The notes beneath the pieces are model-generated. The model saw nothing but the letters and a program-made list of their open reading frames with translations. It made no database searches and was not told where the DNA came from. From Vitis vinifera (lineage: Eukaryota > Streptophyta > Magnoliopsida > Vitales > Vitaceae), in contig NC_081811.1 in NCBI RefSeq assembly GCF_030704535.1, forward strand, positions 4,567,001 through 4,631,000: 64,000 nucleotides of DNA. Reading direction: 5' to 3'. The translations under genes were made by a program, and so were the position numbers. This document shows positions 1 through 13,310 of this stretch, in pieces. Position 1 is the stretch's first letter; each line of letters opens with the position of its first letter.

Positions 1-2090
1 AAGTGCCCAATTTTTTTAAAATAAAAATAAAAATTAGGTCTAGAAAATTATTTTCAAAACAGTTCAGAAAATCTTTTTAGAAAAATGAAAGGTTCATAAA
101 ATTATTTTTTCCTAATAAAACAATAATTTTTTTTAATAAAAATAAGGTCTAGAAAGTTGTTTTTTAAAAAATAAAAGCTCCAAAAAATTATTTTTATTAA
201 GTGAAATCGCCTAGAAAATCATTTTTTTAAAATTAAAAAAGTCCAAATTTTTTTATAAAATAGAATAATCCAAAAAAAAATCATTTTTATTAAATAAAAT
301 AACCCAAAAAATATTTTTTAAAATAGAAAAACAGTCCAGAGTTTTTTGTAGAGCATTTTATTATACAATTGATGAACTTTCTTTAATAAATTTAAATTCA
401 TTTGGAAAAATATCTTTTGGACAAATTTTTTTTAAAAAATCTTTTTAAAAATAAATTTTGATTTGGACGTAATTTTCATTAGTGGAAGTTGTAACTTTTT
501 AAAATGAATTTTAATTTGGAAAGAATTTTCATGAATAAAAATTGTAAAAATATTTCGGTAATAAAAATCACTTTTCAAAAATAAAGTTTGGTTTGGTATT
601 AATTTTGTAAATTGAAGTTGTAAAAATCATTTTCTTAATAAATTGAATAATAATATTCTTGTAAATTATCAGCCTCTTGGTGTGCTGGGCTGCATGGGGC
701 CAAGAATGTTTGAGCCAGATAGCCCGGTTCGGCCCAATTTTTAGCTGGACAGGCAAGCCCATGCATGACGGCCCGCCTAGCTCACTGAACATGGCTCCAT
801 CCCATTAGATACATCTTACAAGGAAAAGTTCTCTTCCTATGGGAGCTTGGTCTCAGGCTGAGCGTTCATGCTTCGACTGGAAAGTGGGCCAACTTGGGCT
901 TTAGGCTGAACCAGAGGAGTCTAGACCTCAGCCCAACCCAAATAAGGCATGGCCGCTGGCTAACGTTTTATATATGACAGAAAAATCATTAGTTGCATGT
1001 GGCCATGTCATAGCGCACATGCTCATGTGGACCTCAAAAACACTCTTTTTATGAGACACGTAAGCATCCACCACTCATCCACCTAGGCCTTGATTTTGAG
1101 GTAGTTCCCTCCACAAAGGACTACACAACAAAACCCAATGGGGAAAAGTATAAGAAAATTGATGAAATTCCAAAGTCCGCACATAAAAATTTAAAAAACC
1201 CAAACTGAGCACATGGAGAACATGGCCTGCCCATTAATCCTCAGGACAAAGAAGAGTTGTGTAGGGCACATTTAGAGGCTAATTGGGGCCACTTAAACTC
1301 AAAAATCATCATATGATGAATTAATTATCATGTTTATGGCTCAAAACTTGACACATAGAACATGTTCAGTAGTATATTTCATAGCTAATGAAAGATCAAT
1401 CAATAATGAATGACTAAGAGTCTAGCTAGGGGGGTTGGTCCATGTGCTATAAACTCGGTCTGTTTGTTTCCCCAGAAAATGAGGAGAAGAAAGAGATTCC
1501 ATCATACTCCTAACCTCATAGTCTCCCCAATGTACTAAATGGAAAAGATGCATGCATTTTTTGTCCCCAAGAGTTGCTAAATTCAGACAAGTTACACTAG
1601 GAAAAGGATAATTAAAGATCATTTGATGGAAATGTGGTTCATGAATGTCAGAGGAAAATCCAACTTATCCAAACATTAGGATTGAAATTCTTCACTTTTG
1701 TTAACAGAAACATGGACAGGGCTCCATCCCTAGGCAATCCAATTTTCTTTGTAATTTTATAAATGGGTTTCCTGATTGGAAACATGGGCATGCCAAAGCA
1801 TGAATCTTAAGGGCAAAAGCCATGTTGGTTGAGCTGGAAATGAGGAAATCAAGGACCCCCAACTCACATTATAAATGCATTGAATTTGGAAAGGTGGAAA
1901 AGGAATAATCCAGGATGTTTTGATGAGATGGGTCATGGGTGAGGGTGAATCATGTGGTTGCATGTGCATTAGGGCGGAGAACATGCCAAAAGCAACAAAC
2001 AAAAAAACCCTTATGTACACTTGCCTCTCCTTCTATGCCCTTGATTTCTTTATTCAATATTATCCTCATTAGGCACCAACCCACTTCCCA
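1..2090. other. AT-rich non-coding DNA at left edge
   Basis: No gene recognised. Positions 1-640 are built from loosely repeated segments of roughly 55-60 bases (variants of ctagaaaat-t-attttttaaaataaaa followed by a short C-containing spacer), so this looks like an old, decayed tandem repeat. A GC-richer block at about 670-960 interrupts the AT-rich DNA and resembles neither a gene nor a transposon I can name. From about 1000 to 2090 the sequence is unremarkable and includes the upstream region of the next gene. Confidence 0.5.
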
Positions 2091-2094
2091 AAGG

Positions 2095-2106
2095 ACATAT
2101 AAATAG
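2095..2106 (+). promoter_or_regulatory. TATA box of the UPBEAT1-like gene
   Basis: The sequence acatataaatag is a strong plant TATA element. A start of transcription about 30 bases downstream (around 2125-2130) would lie after the upstream GTG-initiated extension of the frame and before the ATG at 2213. This supports the ATG at 2213 as the true start. Confidence 0.7.
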
Positions 2107-2212
2107 AGCCCTCACTGTGGCATTTGGGCAAATTGGGTCTTGTCTTGGGCAGCCAAAGCTCTCAATAGAAGTGGGTTCTCACTTTTTAGTCCAAATTTGG
2201 CACATTTCAATC

Positions 2213-2578
2213 ATGGGTGCTCCTCCACAACCCCTCCTCATGTCCCTTGATTTGAAGGGCATGGTCCTAGAAACCAAGGACAGCTGCAAGCCAAGTGGGT
2301 CTTTGTGGAGGAAGGTTTTGGAGCCTAAAGTCAAGAGAAGATTGCAAAGGAGGAGACAAAGAATTTTGATGAAGAGAAGGGCCCATCTCCCAGATTCTAG
2401 AAGGCCCACAAGTGGGATCCAGAGAAGGGTGAGAACCCTAAAGAAGCTGGTTCCAAACGGTGACTCTATGGGCCTTGATGGGCTGTTCAGGGAGACAGCA
2501 GATTACATTTTGTCTTTACAAATGAGAGTGGAAGTGATGCAGATTATGGTTAAGGTATTGTCAGATTCTGATAAGTGA
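2213..2578 (+). CDS. UPB1: UPBEAT1-like atypical bHLH transcription factor
   Basis: Single-exon gene of 121 residues. Residues 41-56 form a strongly basic stretch. Residues 63-116 are the helix-loop-helix part, with RRPTSGIQRRVRTLKKLVP, a loop containing GLDGLFRETADYI, and a second helix ending VEVMQIMVKVLS. This is the pattern of the UPBEAT1 (UPB1) group of plant bHLH proteins. In Arabidopsis UPB1 represses peroxidase genes and sets the switch from proliferation to elongation in roots. The family lacks the His-Glu-Arg DNA contact set of classical bHLH proteins, and I do not see it here either. The frame is open upstream to about 2117, but only with a GTG. The TATA box at 2095 makes the ATG at 2213 the better start; Met10 is a weaker alternative. 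The IBH1/PAR-type HLH proteins are the nearest alternative family. Confidence 0.85.
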   Translation: MGAPPQPLLMSLDLKGMVLETKDSCKPSGSLWRKVLEPKVKRRLQRRRQRILMKRRAHLPDSRRPTSGIQRRVRTLKKLVPNGDSMGLDGLFRETADYILSLQMRVEVMQIMVKVLSDSDK

Positions 2579-5500
2579 GCAATTTCACTTGTAAAGGCTG
2601 ATATCATTTTTTCCTTTTTTTTTTTTTTTTCTTATCATTCTTTTTTTCCTGTTGAATTCAATGTGATATCTCAGAAGTTGGTTTTGGAAGCTCAGAAATA
2701 TGTATTCATGTTGTCCAAATTTTAACCAAAGTTTGGTCTTTTTTTCTCCTTTTGTTTTGTGTGTGTCTGTGTGTGTGTTGAAAAGTGACTTGATGCCCAC
2801 AAATGGGTGCTTGGCATTCACTTTCTATTCTCCTTGCTTTTAGCCTTTTATCTTCACATCCATCCAAGACACAAGGAAAAGAATTGAAGGAAATGCTGTT
2901 GAAATTATATATTTATATAGAATATCATTCTAAGGTTTCTATCAAAACTATATTTTGAATTAAATTAATCATGAGCCTTTTTATTTTGAAAATCATACTT
3001 TGGGGTGTTAATACCGTCTACAAATAATATAATATTATTTTTATTTTAACTTTATTTGCATCAAATAATTTATCTTTATTTTAACTTTATTAGCATCAAT
3101 GACCTTATTCTATGTCGGTGGAAGAACCGTTTTTAAAAATTATTTTTTATTCTTAAAACAAAAAAACTATTTTCTAAACTTGAAAAACCACTCTGTAATT
3201 TTTTGATAAAAAAATAGTTTTATCAAAACATGGTGTTTTTACTTAATTTTTAAGGCTTCTTGAAAATATTTTTAAAAATGATTATTCAAATATGAAAAAT
3301 ATTTAAAAAATTTATTTTTAAAAATATATGAAAATAAATTTAAAAAAATGTTAAAAGAATATTTTAAGTTTTTAAATAAATTTCCATTACAAAACTATTT
3401 TCAAAAATTGATTTTTGAGAACAGTTTTTAGAACAATTCCCAATCAGGTTGTGAATTATGTCAATAAACTCATTCAACCCATTTTTTTTTTTTATTCTTT
3501 TATCCAATAACATCTAATAAAATTTTACCAACTCTATTTTATACCATTACTATTAAATTTAGGAAATTTTTGGAAAATTATTTATTTTTGAAGTTGAAGA
3601 GTAGCTAAAAGGGCAAATCAAGAACCAATAAATATTCCACCCATCAAGGGGGGCATGAAGGGCCCACCATATGGCCCGTTTATATGTGAACAAACGGGCA
3701 AACAATCAAGAAAAGATTGAAGTGATTGCATTCAGCACATATGTTAGATATTACTACTATCACATGTTGCCTAAGGGAAACCTAATCCAGACCCTAACGA
3801 CGTCGTTTCATTCTGATGTCATTGCTGTCTAATCCTCCTTTTTAAAAGATTCCCGGGCTTGGAATATTTCCCATGCCATATTGCATCAAAGTGGGACATT
3901 CGTTTATTTTGTTTATTTTATTATTTAATTAATTTTATTTTTCATTATCAAGTCAACTAATCAAATAATTTTATTATAAAAATAAATAAATAAATAAATA
4001 ATCTATAGGGTTGAATCATTCTATACTAATATTGAATATTTATGATTCCCACCCATAATTTTGAATATTTATGATTCCCATAAATAATTATTTAATTTTT
4101 CCACCGATTTTATCATCTATTTTCAAATAATTTTTTAAATAAATATGTCATGCATTTTTTTTTTCTAAATAAAGGGTTTTTAATGAGCTTAATCTTACTA
4201 GAAAGTGGGATCAAATGGTCTAATCTCAAATCCTCTATTTAAAAAAAAAAAAACCATGAAATCCTCTAATACATGAAATCTTTTAAGCAAGATGACATTG
4301 ACATTATATCCCGTAAGCATGTTTTAAGAATTATCATTTAGGTAACTTATTATCTGATTTAAGAACGACATTATTGCACTCCAACATATTCCATCCTATT
4401 TTCATCCAAAAATCCTAAAGCTAACCTCTTTTGTTTCCCCTTTTTTCTCCGTATTCTAATCTCAAGTATCCATTTTACTACACCAAAAATTTATAGAAGC
4501 AATAATTGTAGAGGAGATAAGGCAAAGTAGAATGTTGAAATGGGGCACAAGGTCCAAAATTCGATGGTTGGAGTGTACCAAAATTTGAAAAGGTGTGGGG
4601 AGCAATTGGGTCAAAACATGAGGATGAGGCCCATAATTTCAGTACAAATTTCTTTTGGATGCCTCTTTCCCGAGTATGGGCTTTATCTTCTTCTTTAGCC
4701 ACCTTGGTGTGATGTACCATCTTCATGCTATATTTGGAAGTCTAATTCCTTCTGTTAGACTGGTCCACTCTATCAAAGTCCACAATGGCTCTCATTTTGC
4801 TGTCCTTTCTTGCCATATTGTTTTGAATTTGAGTCTCAAGGAGGTGTGAGTCCTCTAACATTCACATTTTTGAGGCGGGTCTTGAAAATGTAAGAAAACC
4901 AATCAAAGAAAATAAGTGTCATGTTTAAATTGATTTTTGAGAAGTAAAAAACCTTTTTTTTTAGCTCAAAATGTTTGTTTAGATAATTTTATTTAAAAAA
5001 ACTTATAACTTTAAAATAAAAAAATTTAACAGAGAAATTAGGAGTCCGGTTTCATTTGGGTGAGAGAGAAGCTGTGAATCATTTAGACTACAAATTTATT
5101 GATTGGTTGTCTTTAAAAAGTTATGATTTTAACTTCAATTTCAAATCCAAACTAAAATTAAAAATAGAAAATTATCTCAAATGTTAAAGAGGTTTTTTTT
5201 TTTAATAAATTTTGCTTATTTTATTAAAAGAAAAGTAAAATCAATTAAGGCGAGAATGCTAAAGATTAATGTTAATGTAAATATAATGTGGGAAAGAACA
5301 AAATAATTGTACTTCAATAAAGATAGTCCATTTTTTATGTCAATACCATCCAAGGTAAAATAAAAATTGGTCTAATTTGAAAGTAGCAAGGTGGCAAGTT
5401 GCTCTATTCTAAAAGAAAAGTTCACTTAATTTCCTAATTATTAATCATATCATCATTTTTGTTAGTTTCAAAATTCATTATATCTTTAAAAGTAATAAAG

Positions 5501-5802
5501 GTCCCTTTTTTTACCCTAAAATGAGTAAAAAATAAAAAGGAAATGTTGTTGAAAGAAATTATTAATTAGGTTAAATTTTAATAGTTTTCTCCCTTTTTTA
5601 ACTTTCCTACTCTCTTTTACTCACAACTTTTAAACAACCAACAAAGCTTAGAAGAGTTGGTAAGGGGAATCTTCACCTCCCCACCAACATAAAACTTGTT
5701 TGATTTTTCTTTATCATTTCATTCAATAATTTGGCCATTTTCTTTTCACCTAAAAGACACCAATGGGTCCATTGTAGCTTCTAGTTCAATCTTCATAACC
5801 CA

Positions 5803-5903
5803 TCTCTCTCTCTCTCTCAATGAACATGTTTTACTAACAACAAGACCATTCTCTCTCTCTCTCTCTCTGTCAATGAACATGTTTTACTAACAACAAGACC
5901 ATT
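5803..5903. repeat. (CT)n microsatellite inside a tandem duplication
   Basis: Two CT runs (about 5803-5818 and 5850-5868) each precede a near-identical 33-base segment reading caatgaacatgttttactaa and onward (5818-5850 and 5871-5903). This is a duplication of about 53 bases, probably arising by slippage or unequal exchange at the CT runs. Confidence 0.85.
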
Positions 5904-8900
5904 GAACAACAATGGCCCTTCATTGGATCCCAAGTATTATCATCATTCATCAACACAACCCTCACTAAAACCCATAAAATTTTGGACCTTTGTCCCTTTA
6001 TATTGACCCCCAAACCCAAAACACCCTCTAAATACAAATATCATATATTAAAAATAGTGGTAGACCCATATGTTTAACTTTGACTTCTCCCCCATGTGAA
6101 GCTCTAATCTCAACTTTTAATTCAATAATTTTCAAATGGGTCTATGAATATGTGATCCTTGATTCACAAAAAGATCTTCTTACTCACAAGTATAGCTTGA
6201 ATCAGTCAATAATGTCAAAGTTCTAGAAGGTCATAGGGGAGAGAGGAAAAAAAAAAGGAAAAAAAGGAAAGAAGATGATGATCACTATGAATAATTGTAT
6301 GTGGGTTTGTTTATTTAATATGTATGGATAAGCTCAAGGATGTGATTTGGTAGCATTTTTTTAAAAAATAAACTACGTGTAAAAGAATTGTAAAAGATGG
6401 TAACGGTTAGGTAAGGGAAGAATCATGAAATAATTAAAAATTATGGATTATAATTTGAAAAGTTTTAGCCTATCATCCATCAATAATGGAAGCAATTTGT
6501 GTTAAGCTTGTATGAAAATTTTGAACATTAGATGGTTTAAAGTATATTTGAGTTGGCCTTAAAAGCCAAAAATTCTTTTTGGATGCAATAAAATTGTTTA
6601 TGAATATTTTTGAATAATTAAAAAAAATACAAATTGAAAAAGAGCTTGAAAAATTAAAAGCTAATCTTAAATAAGAAAAACACCCAATAAAGGAGGTGAA
6701 TTGAGTTTTTAAAAATTCTCTTTAAACACAACAAGTTTACGCAACATAGAAGCAAATAAATAGAGATAGAGTTAAAGAAATCAAACTCGGATTTTATAGT
6801 GGTTTAACACTTTCTTGTGTACATCCACTCTCCTCAAGCTCCTAACCGAATGAGGGTCCTATTAGTTTGAAGCTTTAACCAAGTTTTTAATTCCCTTTAC
6901 ATTTGGATTTCAATTCCAATAGATTCTTACACAATCTCTTCAAAATTCAACTCACTTGAAAGATTTAACACTCAATTTACAAGAGTGAACTTCTCTCAAC
7001 CTAACTCAATAATAACTCAAATACAAATAAAAGGTAGGATGAATGTGCATTAAATGATATGTAAGTGAAGATTTAATACACCAAAAAATAAATGAGAGCT
7101 TTTAAGATAAGAACAAATAGGTAGACAAATAAATGAAAGCTTTTAAGACAAGGACAATGATTATAATTGTTTTGAATAAATAAGGCGGGCTTGGGATAGG
7201 GATGACCCACTCGGAATCCACCCCATTGTCATCCCTATACAAAAGTAGTTATAATTTTAGTCAAAATTTTTATTTATATTATTTTCAAAATTGTAACTTT
7301 TATTTGTAATTAAAGTAAAAAATATATATCGATTTTAATAAATTGTTTATTTAAAAAATGTATAATTTAAGAAAAACTTTGTCAAATTCAACGAATTAAG
7401 TGAAGTCAAACAAGGTAGAGGAAAAAAAAAACGAAATTAACAACTTGAGCTCACTATCAGCCCAAAATGTGGGTATGAAGCATCCAATGTAATGTAGGGA
7501 ATGGCATGTCTCACAAGTTGTAACCTTATAAAAATCTCACATGTCCTGTCACTGCCCTGCAGCCCCATCTACCAACAAAACATCTTTCTACTATGAGTGT
7601 TTTTGAAGTAACAACCTTTAATAAAATGATTTTTTTTATTTGTCTGAAAAATATACAAAACAATATTCCTTAATATTTGATTTTTTTTTTCAAATTGTAA
7701 TTTCTTTTTAACATATAAAAATACACCAAAATGTCTATCTTCTACGATATCGAAGTACGGGCAGATTTGAAGTTCTTTTAAGTATCGTTTTGATGCCTCA
7801 ATATTTTTTTTAAAATAAAAATTTCTATATAAAAAATAAAAATTTTATACAAAAGTACAAACTTGCTTTATGTAATTAAGAATTATTTTCAAAAATTTTA
7901 AAATTTAAAACAGTAATTTTTTTTTAATAGCTAGATTTTTTAATTAATTTTTATTTTGAATGTAAATTTCTAGGAGTTTTTATACTTTCTATAAAAAATA
8001 TTATTAGTTTTTATTTTTAAAAATGAAAATAGAAAATGTATCGAAAGCTAAGTAAGCTTATATGATTTGAATAATTGTGTTAAAACTTTCAAGAATGATA
8101 TATATTTGAGGGCTAGATCTTAATAATTAAAACCTCTAGAAAAATATTTAATTTTTAAAAGGAAAATATAATTATTGTGAAAGCCCTTTTGTAGATTATA
8201 GGGATTTTTATTATAAATCTAACCATACCACTTCAAAGAAGGTACTTGAAGAATATTAGTTCATCATAGAGTGTTTTTATTCAAAGTACTTTTTTTTTTT
8301 TAAGTGCTGCCTTTAGAAGAAACACTCACCAAAGTGTTTTTTCAAAAAATACTATAAAGACTTTTTTTTTAATATTACAAATGATTTTAAATTTTTTTTT
8401 AAATATTTTCTACATTTCCTAAAATATCTAAATTTTTTCAAAATACTCTTTAAACTAAAATTATTTTATAAAATCATTGTCAAACAAACTCTTGATTCAA
8501 AAGTTATGATTATGATTTTAATAAATTTAATAACAAAAAATAATTCATATTAAGAATCCATTTAATAATAATTTTAAAAAGTATTTTTTTGTACTTTGAT
8601 TTTATTTGTTTGTATTTGTATTCTATTCATATTTAACACATATTAGCAAAAAATAAAGAAAACGATAACAAATTTAATGCGGTTTGATGATCAATGTGAT
8701 TCATATTTTCACAGAGTGCAATAACACTTAATAAGCCAGTAATCGACCCCCCATGAGTTAACCCGGTAATTTCACCTCAATCCTTAACGAAACATAACAA
8801 AATTTATTCAAATTTCACAATTCAACATATTCAACTGTTTAAATTTTATTATACATATTTAAATATCAAGAATTAAAGTTTGATATGTATTCAACAATTT

Positions 8901-9746
8901 AAACTTCATCATATTGATTAAGAGATTGAGAATTAAAGTTTAATATCCATTGAATGATTTAAATTTTGACCATATATATTTAACAATTTGAGAATTTAGA
9001 GATTGACAAGTTTCACTTCTAGAACTTAGTATTCTTCTTTAAGATAGTCACTTCCCTATCTTAACATTTTTATTTTCCTTTAAATTTGATTGTAAATATA
9101 TATAATTAAAGAAAAAGTAATTTTCAACCCAAATTCTTTAAAGATAACGTAAACAAGCCGTAAATCTTTTTAATTTTAAAACAATTTGACATATAATTAA
9201 ATTTATCCAAAGATCTTTAGGATCAGAAAGCATAATAAAATAATAGCAGAAAAATGCCAAATGGGTTCTCACTTCTCAGAGATAACAATTTTATTTTATT
9301 TATATATATATTATTTTATTTTATTTGCTTTGAGGATGCTTTTCCCACTTGACCAATGACCATAGTCAAAATCTAGGGTAGTGAGTCAGGGACTTGACTC
9401 ACAACTGAAGACGACGACTTTGCACAACAAAACAAAACCGCTTTTCTATTTTTTTTAGTGCCGCTGCTCTTTCTCCATGTTTTGAGCTCCCAAACGTATC
9501 CCGTAAGCAACTCCTCCTCTTCCACATACCCCTTTTCACATTTATTTATTTTTTAAAAAGTGAATTTCCTTTTTTTTTTTTTTTTTTAACTCCAGAAAAT
9601 AATAAAATTTATTATAATAATAATAATGGGAACATGGAAAGAGAAGATCTGGACGACGTGTATTACAAGCAACCATGAGAATATTCCCAAACCGCGTGAA
9701 ATGGCTTGGTGCCTCCTATAGTGAATCCGTTCCCACGTCCACATGT

Positions 9747-9771
9747 AAATTAATTAATTAATTAATTAATT
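9747..9771. repeat. (TTAA)n tetranucleotide microsatellite
   Basis: Uninterrupted run of the taat/atta tetranucleotide, about six units. Confidence 0.9.
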
Positions 9772-10910
9772 TTTATTATTTAAAAATAAAATTAATTAAC
9801 ACCATTTTTAGATGTTATTGAATTACTCCAATTTCTTCTAATAGAGGAGATTAGGGCCTCTATGTCAATCATTTTCAAGAACAATTTTTTATTTTTTAAA
9901 ATAAAAAAAGAAAATATATTTAATAATTAAAATTTAAAAATAAAATATATTTTAATTATTATTTATTTATTTTTTTAAGGATTATTTTAAAAAATAATTA
10001 TATAAGTTTGTATTTGATATAAATTTTTTTTAAAAATATTATAAATTTTTAAATACACTTTTATTTTATAAAATATCAAGTTCTCAAAAATTGTTTTTTA
10101 AAATTGTTTTCAATAGTATTTTTGAAATTTATGTTTTAAGTTGGTGTTAAAATTTAATAATAACCCATTTGAAATAATATAATGTAATTATTTATTTATT
10201 TTTAAATATTTTATTAAATAGTGGAAACCATAATTATTTTAATAGTTTCCAATGAATTTTTCCTATTACATCTATAGGGTATCAAAATTTTGTCTATGAA
10301 ATAAATAGAAATTTAAACCATAATTACAACTAAAAGAATTCAACAAAATTTAAATTTTAATGAATAAGAATATGATTAATAATTGCAGTGGTCACCTCAT
10401 TTTCCAAAGGGGGACCATTCCATAAAGGGGTTTTCTTCTAGAACTAAATTGAAAAAAAAAAAAAAAAAAAAGTAAAGTAAGGTAAGAATCGTAAGATAGC
10501 TAAGTTTTGGGGAGGCTTATCCAAAACGCAGCGTTTTAATAGGCGCACGTGCTGTATTAGGACAAAAGTTGCTGCTGAAGGTGAGACTAGGCTGTGGGCG
10601 AGGGTTTTGAACTTTTGTGAGGCTGAAGCCAAGATATTTCAGATAGCTACACGAGAACTACTATATTTATAATTAAATCCTCAAATTAATATTTATTTTT
10701 AAAAATAATTAAAATTTATTTTAAATGATTATTCTACAAACTATCTTTCAAAAATCAGTCTAACATTTTCATGTCATCATTTGGCAGCCATGAAATGATG
10801 GGTAATATAAAATTGAAAAAAAGAAAAAAAAGGCACAAATTGGTTGATGAATTTAAAATTGGTGTAGGGAGAGTGAGATGAAATGAGACGGAAATTATGT
10901 CAGGAAGATC

Positions 10911-10937
10911 CACGTGTCAAAGCAGAGGTCACACGTG
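10911..10937. promoter_or_regulatory. Paired CACGTG (G-box/ABRE-like) elements, distal WRKY upstream region
   Basis: Two CACGTG palindromes at 10911-10916 and 10932-10937, with starts 21 bases apart (two helical turns). The first reads ccacgtgtc, the usual ABRE/G-box form. They lie about 1.1 kb upstream of the WRKY start codon. Two more CACGTG copies occur at 11633 and 11673. Use in abscisic acid or light response is inference only. Confidence 0.45.
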
Positions 10938-11632
10938 CAGAACATTTATGAGAAAAGAAAAATAGGTTGCTTACAATAGAAAATAAAAGAGAGAGACAAA
11001 AGGCCATCACAAGTTATTTTCCTTTTTCCTTATCACTTTATCTTCTTTTTCTTTGTGCGATTTTAATGATTTGCTTCAAACAAAAGCAGCCATTTATCAC
11101 CGACTTCAACGGTGTTTTTGCATGGAATCAACCCAACCCCTTTTCACACCTTCAAAAACTTACCAATTTTTTCTCAACCAAGTTTAATTTAATATTTAAA
11201 AAAGTTGATAATTCATGATATATTTGAGCCCATTTGCACATGATTTACTTGTTTGTTTTTCCATTTTTATTTTTCTTTGTGTGAAAAAATATCTTAAGAA
11301 TTTTAAAGAAAAAAAATTAAAAAATGAGATATTTTCATTTAAATATTTGAAAATTTTTGCATAGGATATTTGTTAGAAAAATAATAATTTAATTTTTTTG
11401 TTTAATATTTAAAATTTTATATGTATTTAATGGGAGGGAATCAAGGGAGGGGGTATTGGACTAAGAATTTGTCCTTATTGCAGAAGAACAAACCGGGAAG
11501 AAAATTCAAAAAGGGGAAGAAAATTAAAATTAAAAAAAAAAAAGAAAAGAAAGGAAGAAAGAAAGGAATAAAAGGGATATCTGAGGAGGATTCAGTCGAC
11601 GTTGTCACAGGCTCACATGCAACATATACACA

Positions 11633-11720
11633 CACGTGCGAAGTGGTCGATCCTCCAAAACCGTACGCATAGCACGTGCGACGAATCCCGTTCACACACT
11701 AACCGGTTAACCGGTCAAAT
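11633..11720. promoter_or_regulatory. WRKY proximal promoter cluster: two CACGTG, 14-bp palindrome, W-box
   Basis: CACGTG occurs at 11633-11638 and 11673-11678. A perfect 14-base palindrome, ACCGGTTAACCGGT, lies at 11702-11715. Overlapping its right half is GGTCAA (11713-11718), which is the W-box core TTGACC on the minus strand. The W-box suggests self- or cross-regulation by WRKY factors, a known habit of the family. The palindrome carries two AACCGG half-sites, a form bound by several plant factor families. Function is inferred. Confidence 0.5.
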
Positions 11721-11872
11721 CATCGTATGAATGCGTCGACCACTTTGTTGGACCGCGTTGTCCAGACACCGGCTCCACCGGTCTGCACCCCACATTAACC
11801 TGCTGTCGCCGGTCCACCACCACCACCATCATCAAAGCCTCACTGTTCTCTCTCACACTCTCTCTTCCTCCC

Positions 11873-11881
11873 TTTATATAC
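11873..11881 (+). promoter_or_regulatory. TATA box of the WRKY gene
   Basis: The sequence tttatatac sits in a CT-rich leader region. Transcription would begin near 11905, giving a pyrimidine-rich 5' leader of about 100 bases before the ATG at 12003. Confidence 0.65.
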
Positions 11882-12002
11882 AACACACAAGCCTCGAACC
11901 CATCCCTTTCTCTAGTAAAAACTATTCAAATCTCACTCTTTCTCTCTCTCTCCAGAACTGGGAACAGTGTTTTTTTGATGAATTTGCACCACTGATTCGT
12001 CT

Positions 12003-13310
12003 ATGGAGAGGAGCGGGGTGATGAAAATGGAGGATCCAGTTGGTTCGTGGTCATTTTCAGATCACGCTCCGGATATTCCGGCCGTGTTTGACTTCTCCGA
12101 CGAAGGCGAGAAGGGAACGCTAGGGTTCATGGAGTTACTGAGTATTCAAAATTATGGGCCGCCGTTGTTTGATTTGGTGCAGCTGCCGTCTTTGGAGAAA
12201 CCGACGGGTGCAGCTCCGGCAGTGCCGGCGTCTTCTGACGTGGTGAATCCACCGGCCACGCCGAACTCGTCGTCGGTGTCGTCGGCGTCCAGTCATGAGC
12301 AAGGCAGCAAAGCAGTTGAAGAAGAGGAGGAGGATGAGGAAGAGAAGAAGACTAAGAAAGAGTGAGTTCTTCCGACATAAGTGAGAAAACCCACTTAAGA
12401 ACAAAATCAAAACGGTGTTTTTGTAGAAGTTCTTTACTTTGTTGATAAGATAAAAAGAAATGGGGATTTTTGCTATCTGGGTTGAAACCATTTGAGGAGA
12501 AATTCAGAAAGGATACAAGGATGTTTGATTTGCTTGTTCATGGCTTTTTTCTTTTCTTTTTTTCTTTTTTGTTTGCATTTATGGGGTACAGGTTGAAGCC
12601 CAAGAAGACAACAAGTCAAAAGAGGCAGAGAGAACCGAGATTCGCCTTCATGACAAAGAGCGAGGTTGATCATCTGGAAGATGGGTACAGATGGAGAAAG
12701 TACGGCCAAAAAGCTGTGAAAAACAGCCCCTTTCCTAGGTATTGTACTCACACTTGACTCATCTTTTTGTTTGGTATTTTTATGGAGCGTTTGGATTGAG
12801 AGAAATGAAAAGAAAATGCTCAAAAATGGTCTCACTTTCTTCAACTATGTTTTCTTCTCATTTCTCTTCCTTCTCTCTTGCTAATTTTCTCATTTTTGTG
12901 GATTTAGGAGTTACTATCGTTGCACCAGTGCATCATGTAATGTGAAGAAACGAGTGGAGAGGTGTTTCAAGGATCCGGCCATTGTCGTAACCACCTACGA
13001 AGGTCAACACACCCACCCAAGCCCAATCATGCCTCGAGCAAACCCATCCTCCATTGCCACCACCTTTGCTGGCCCGAGGCTTCAAACGACGCCGTTTCAA
13101 CACCTACACCTCCACCACCACCAGCAACAGCAACATCCCTCTTTCAACGATGTTCCACTCTTGAATTATGGCCATGGCAGCAGCTTTGGGAGCGCCGCAA
13201 GGTCTGTTCAAGAGAGGCGTTCTTGCGCACCAACTTCTGCTTTGCATAGAGACCATGGCCTTCTTCAAGATATTGTGCCCTCCCATATGAGAAAGGAAGA
13301 GGAGATATGA
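12003..13310 (+). CDS. Group IIc WRKY transcription factor (WRKY23/WRKY48 type)
   Basis: Three exons, 12003-12361, 12592-12738 and 12908-13310, join in frame to 302 residues. WRKYGQK is at residues 154-160. The zinc ligands are C174, C179, H203 and H205, giving C-X4-C-X23-H-X-H, the group IIc signature. The second intron splits the Arg codon just before SYYRC, the conserved R-type intron position of WRKY genes. The N-terminal region has a [12 protein letters not shown] motif near residue 41 and an acidic run (EEEEEDEEE) at residues 106-114, which fit the WRKY23/48 branch. The C-terminal part has a His/Gln-rich tract (residues about 240-260). The product should be nuclear and bind W-boxes (TTGACC/T). 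A W-box lies in its own promoter. All splice sites are GT..AG. Naming to one Arabidopsis orthologue would need a tree. Confidence 0.93.

Larger units (their letters stand above)
2579..10900. other. Long gene-poor AT-rich intergenic region
   Basis: No coding sequence supported. Short open frames here have low-complexity AT-rich composition and no recognisable domain. Two stretches (about 6690-7020 and 8640-9000) read like decayed transposon sequence but have no ends I can define. A direct duplication with CT-repeats lies at 5803-5903 and an ATTA-type microsatellite at 9747-9771. A GC-richer segment at 10480-10640 carries no recognised gene. Confidence 0.55.

Noticed and set aside
2117-2212. 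Upstream extension of the UPBEAT1-like frame
   Set aside because: It begins with GTG, not ATG, and would start upstream of the transcription start predicted from the TATA box at 2095.
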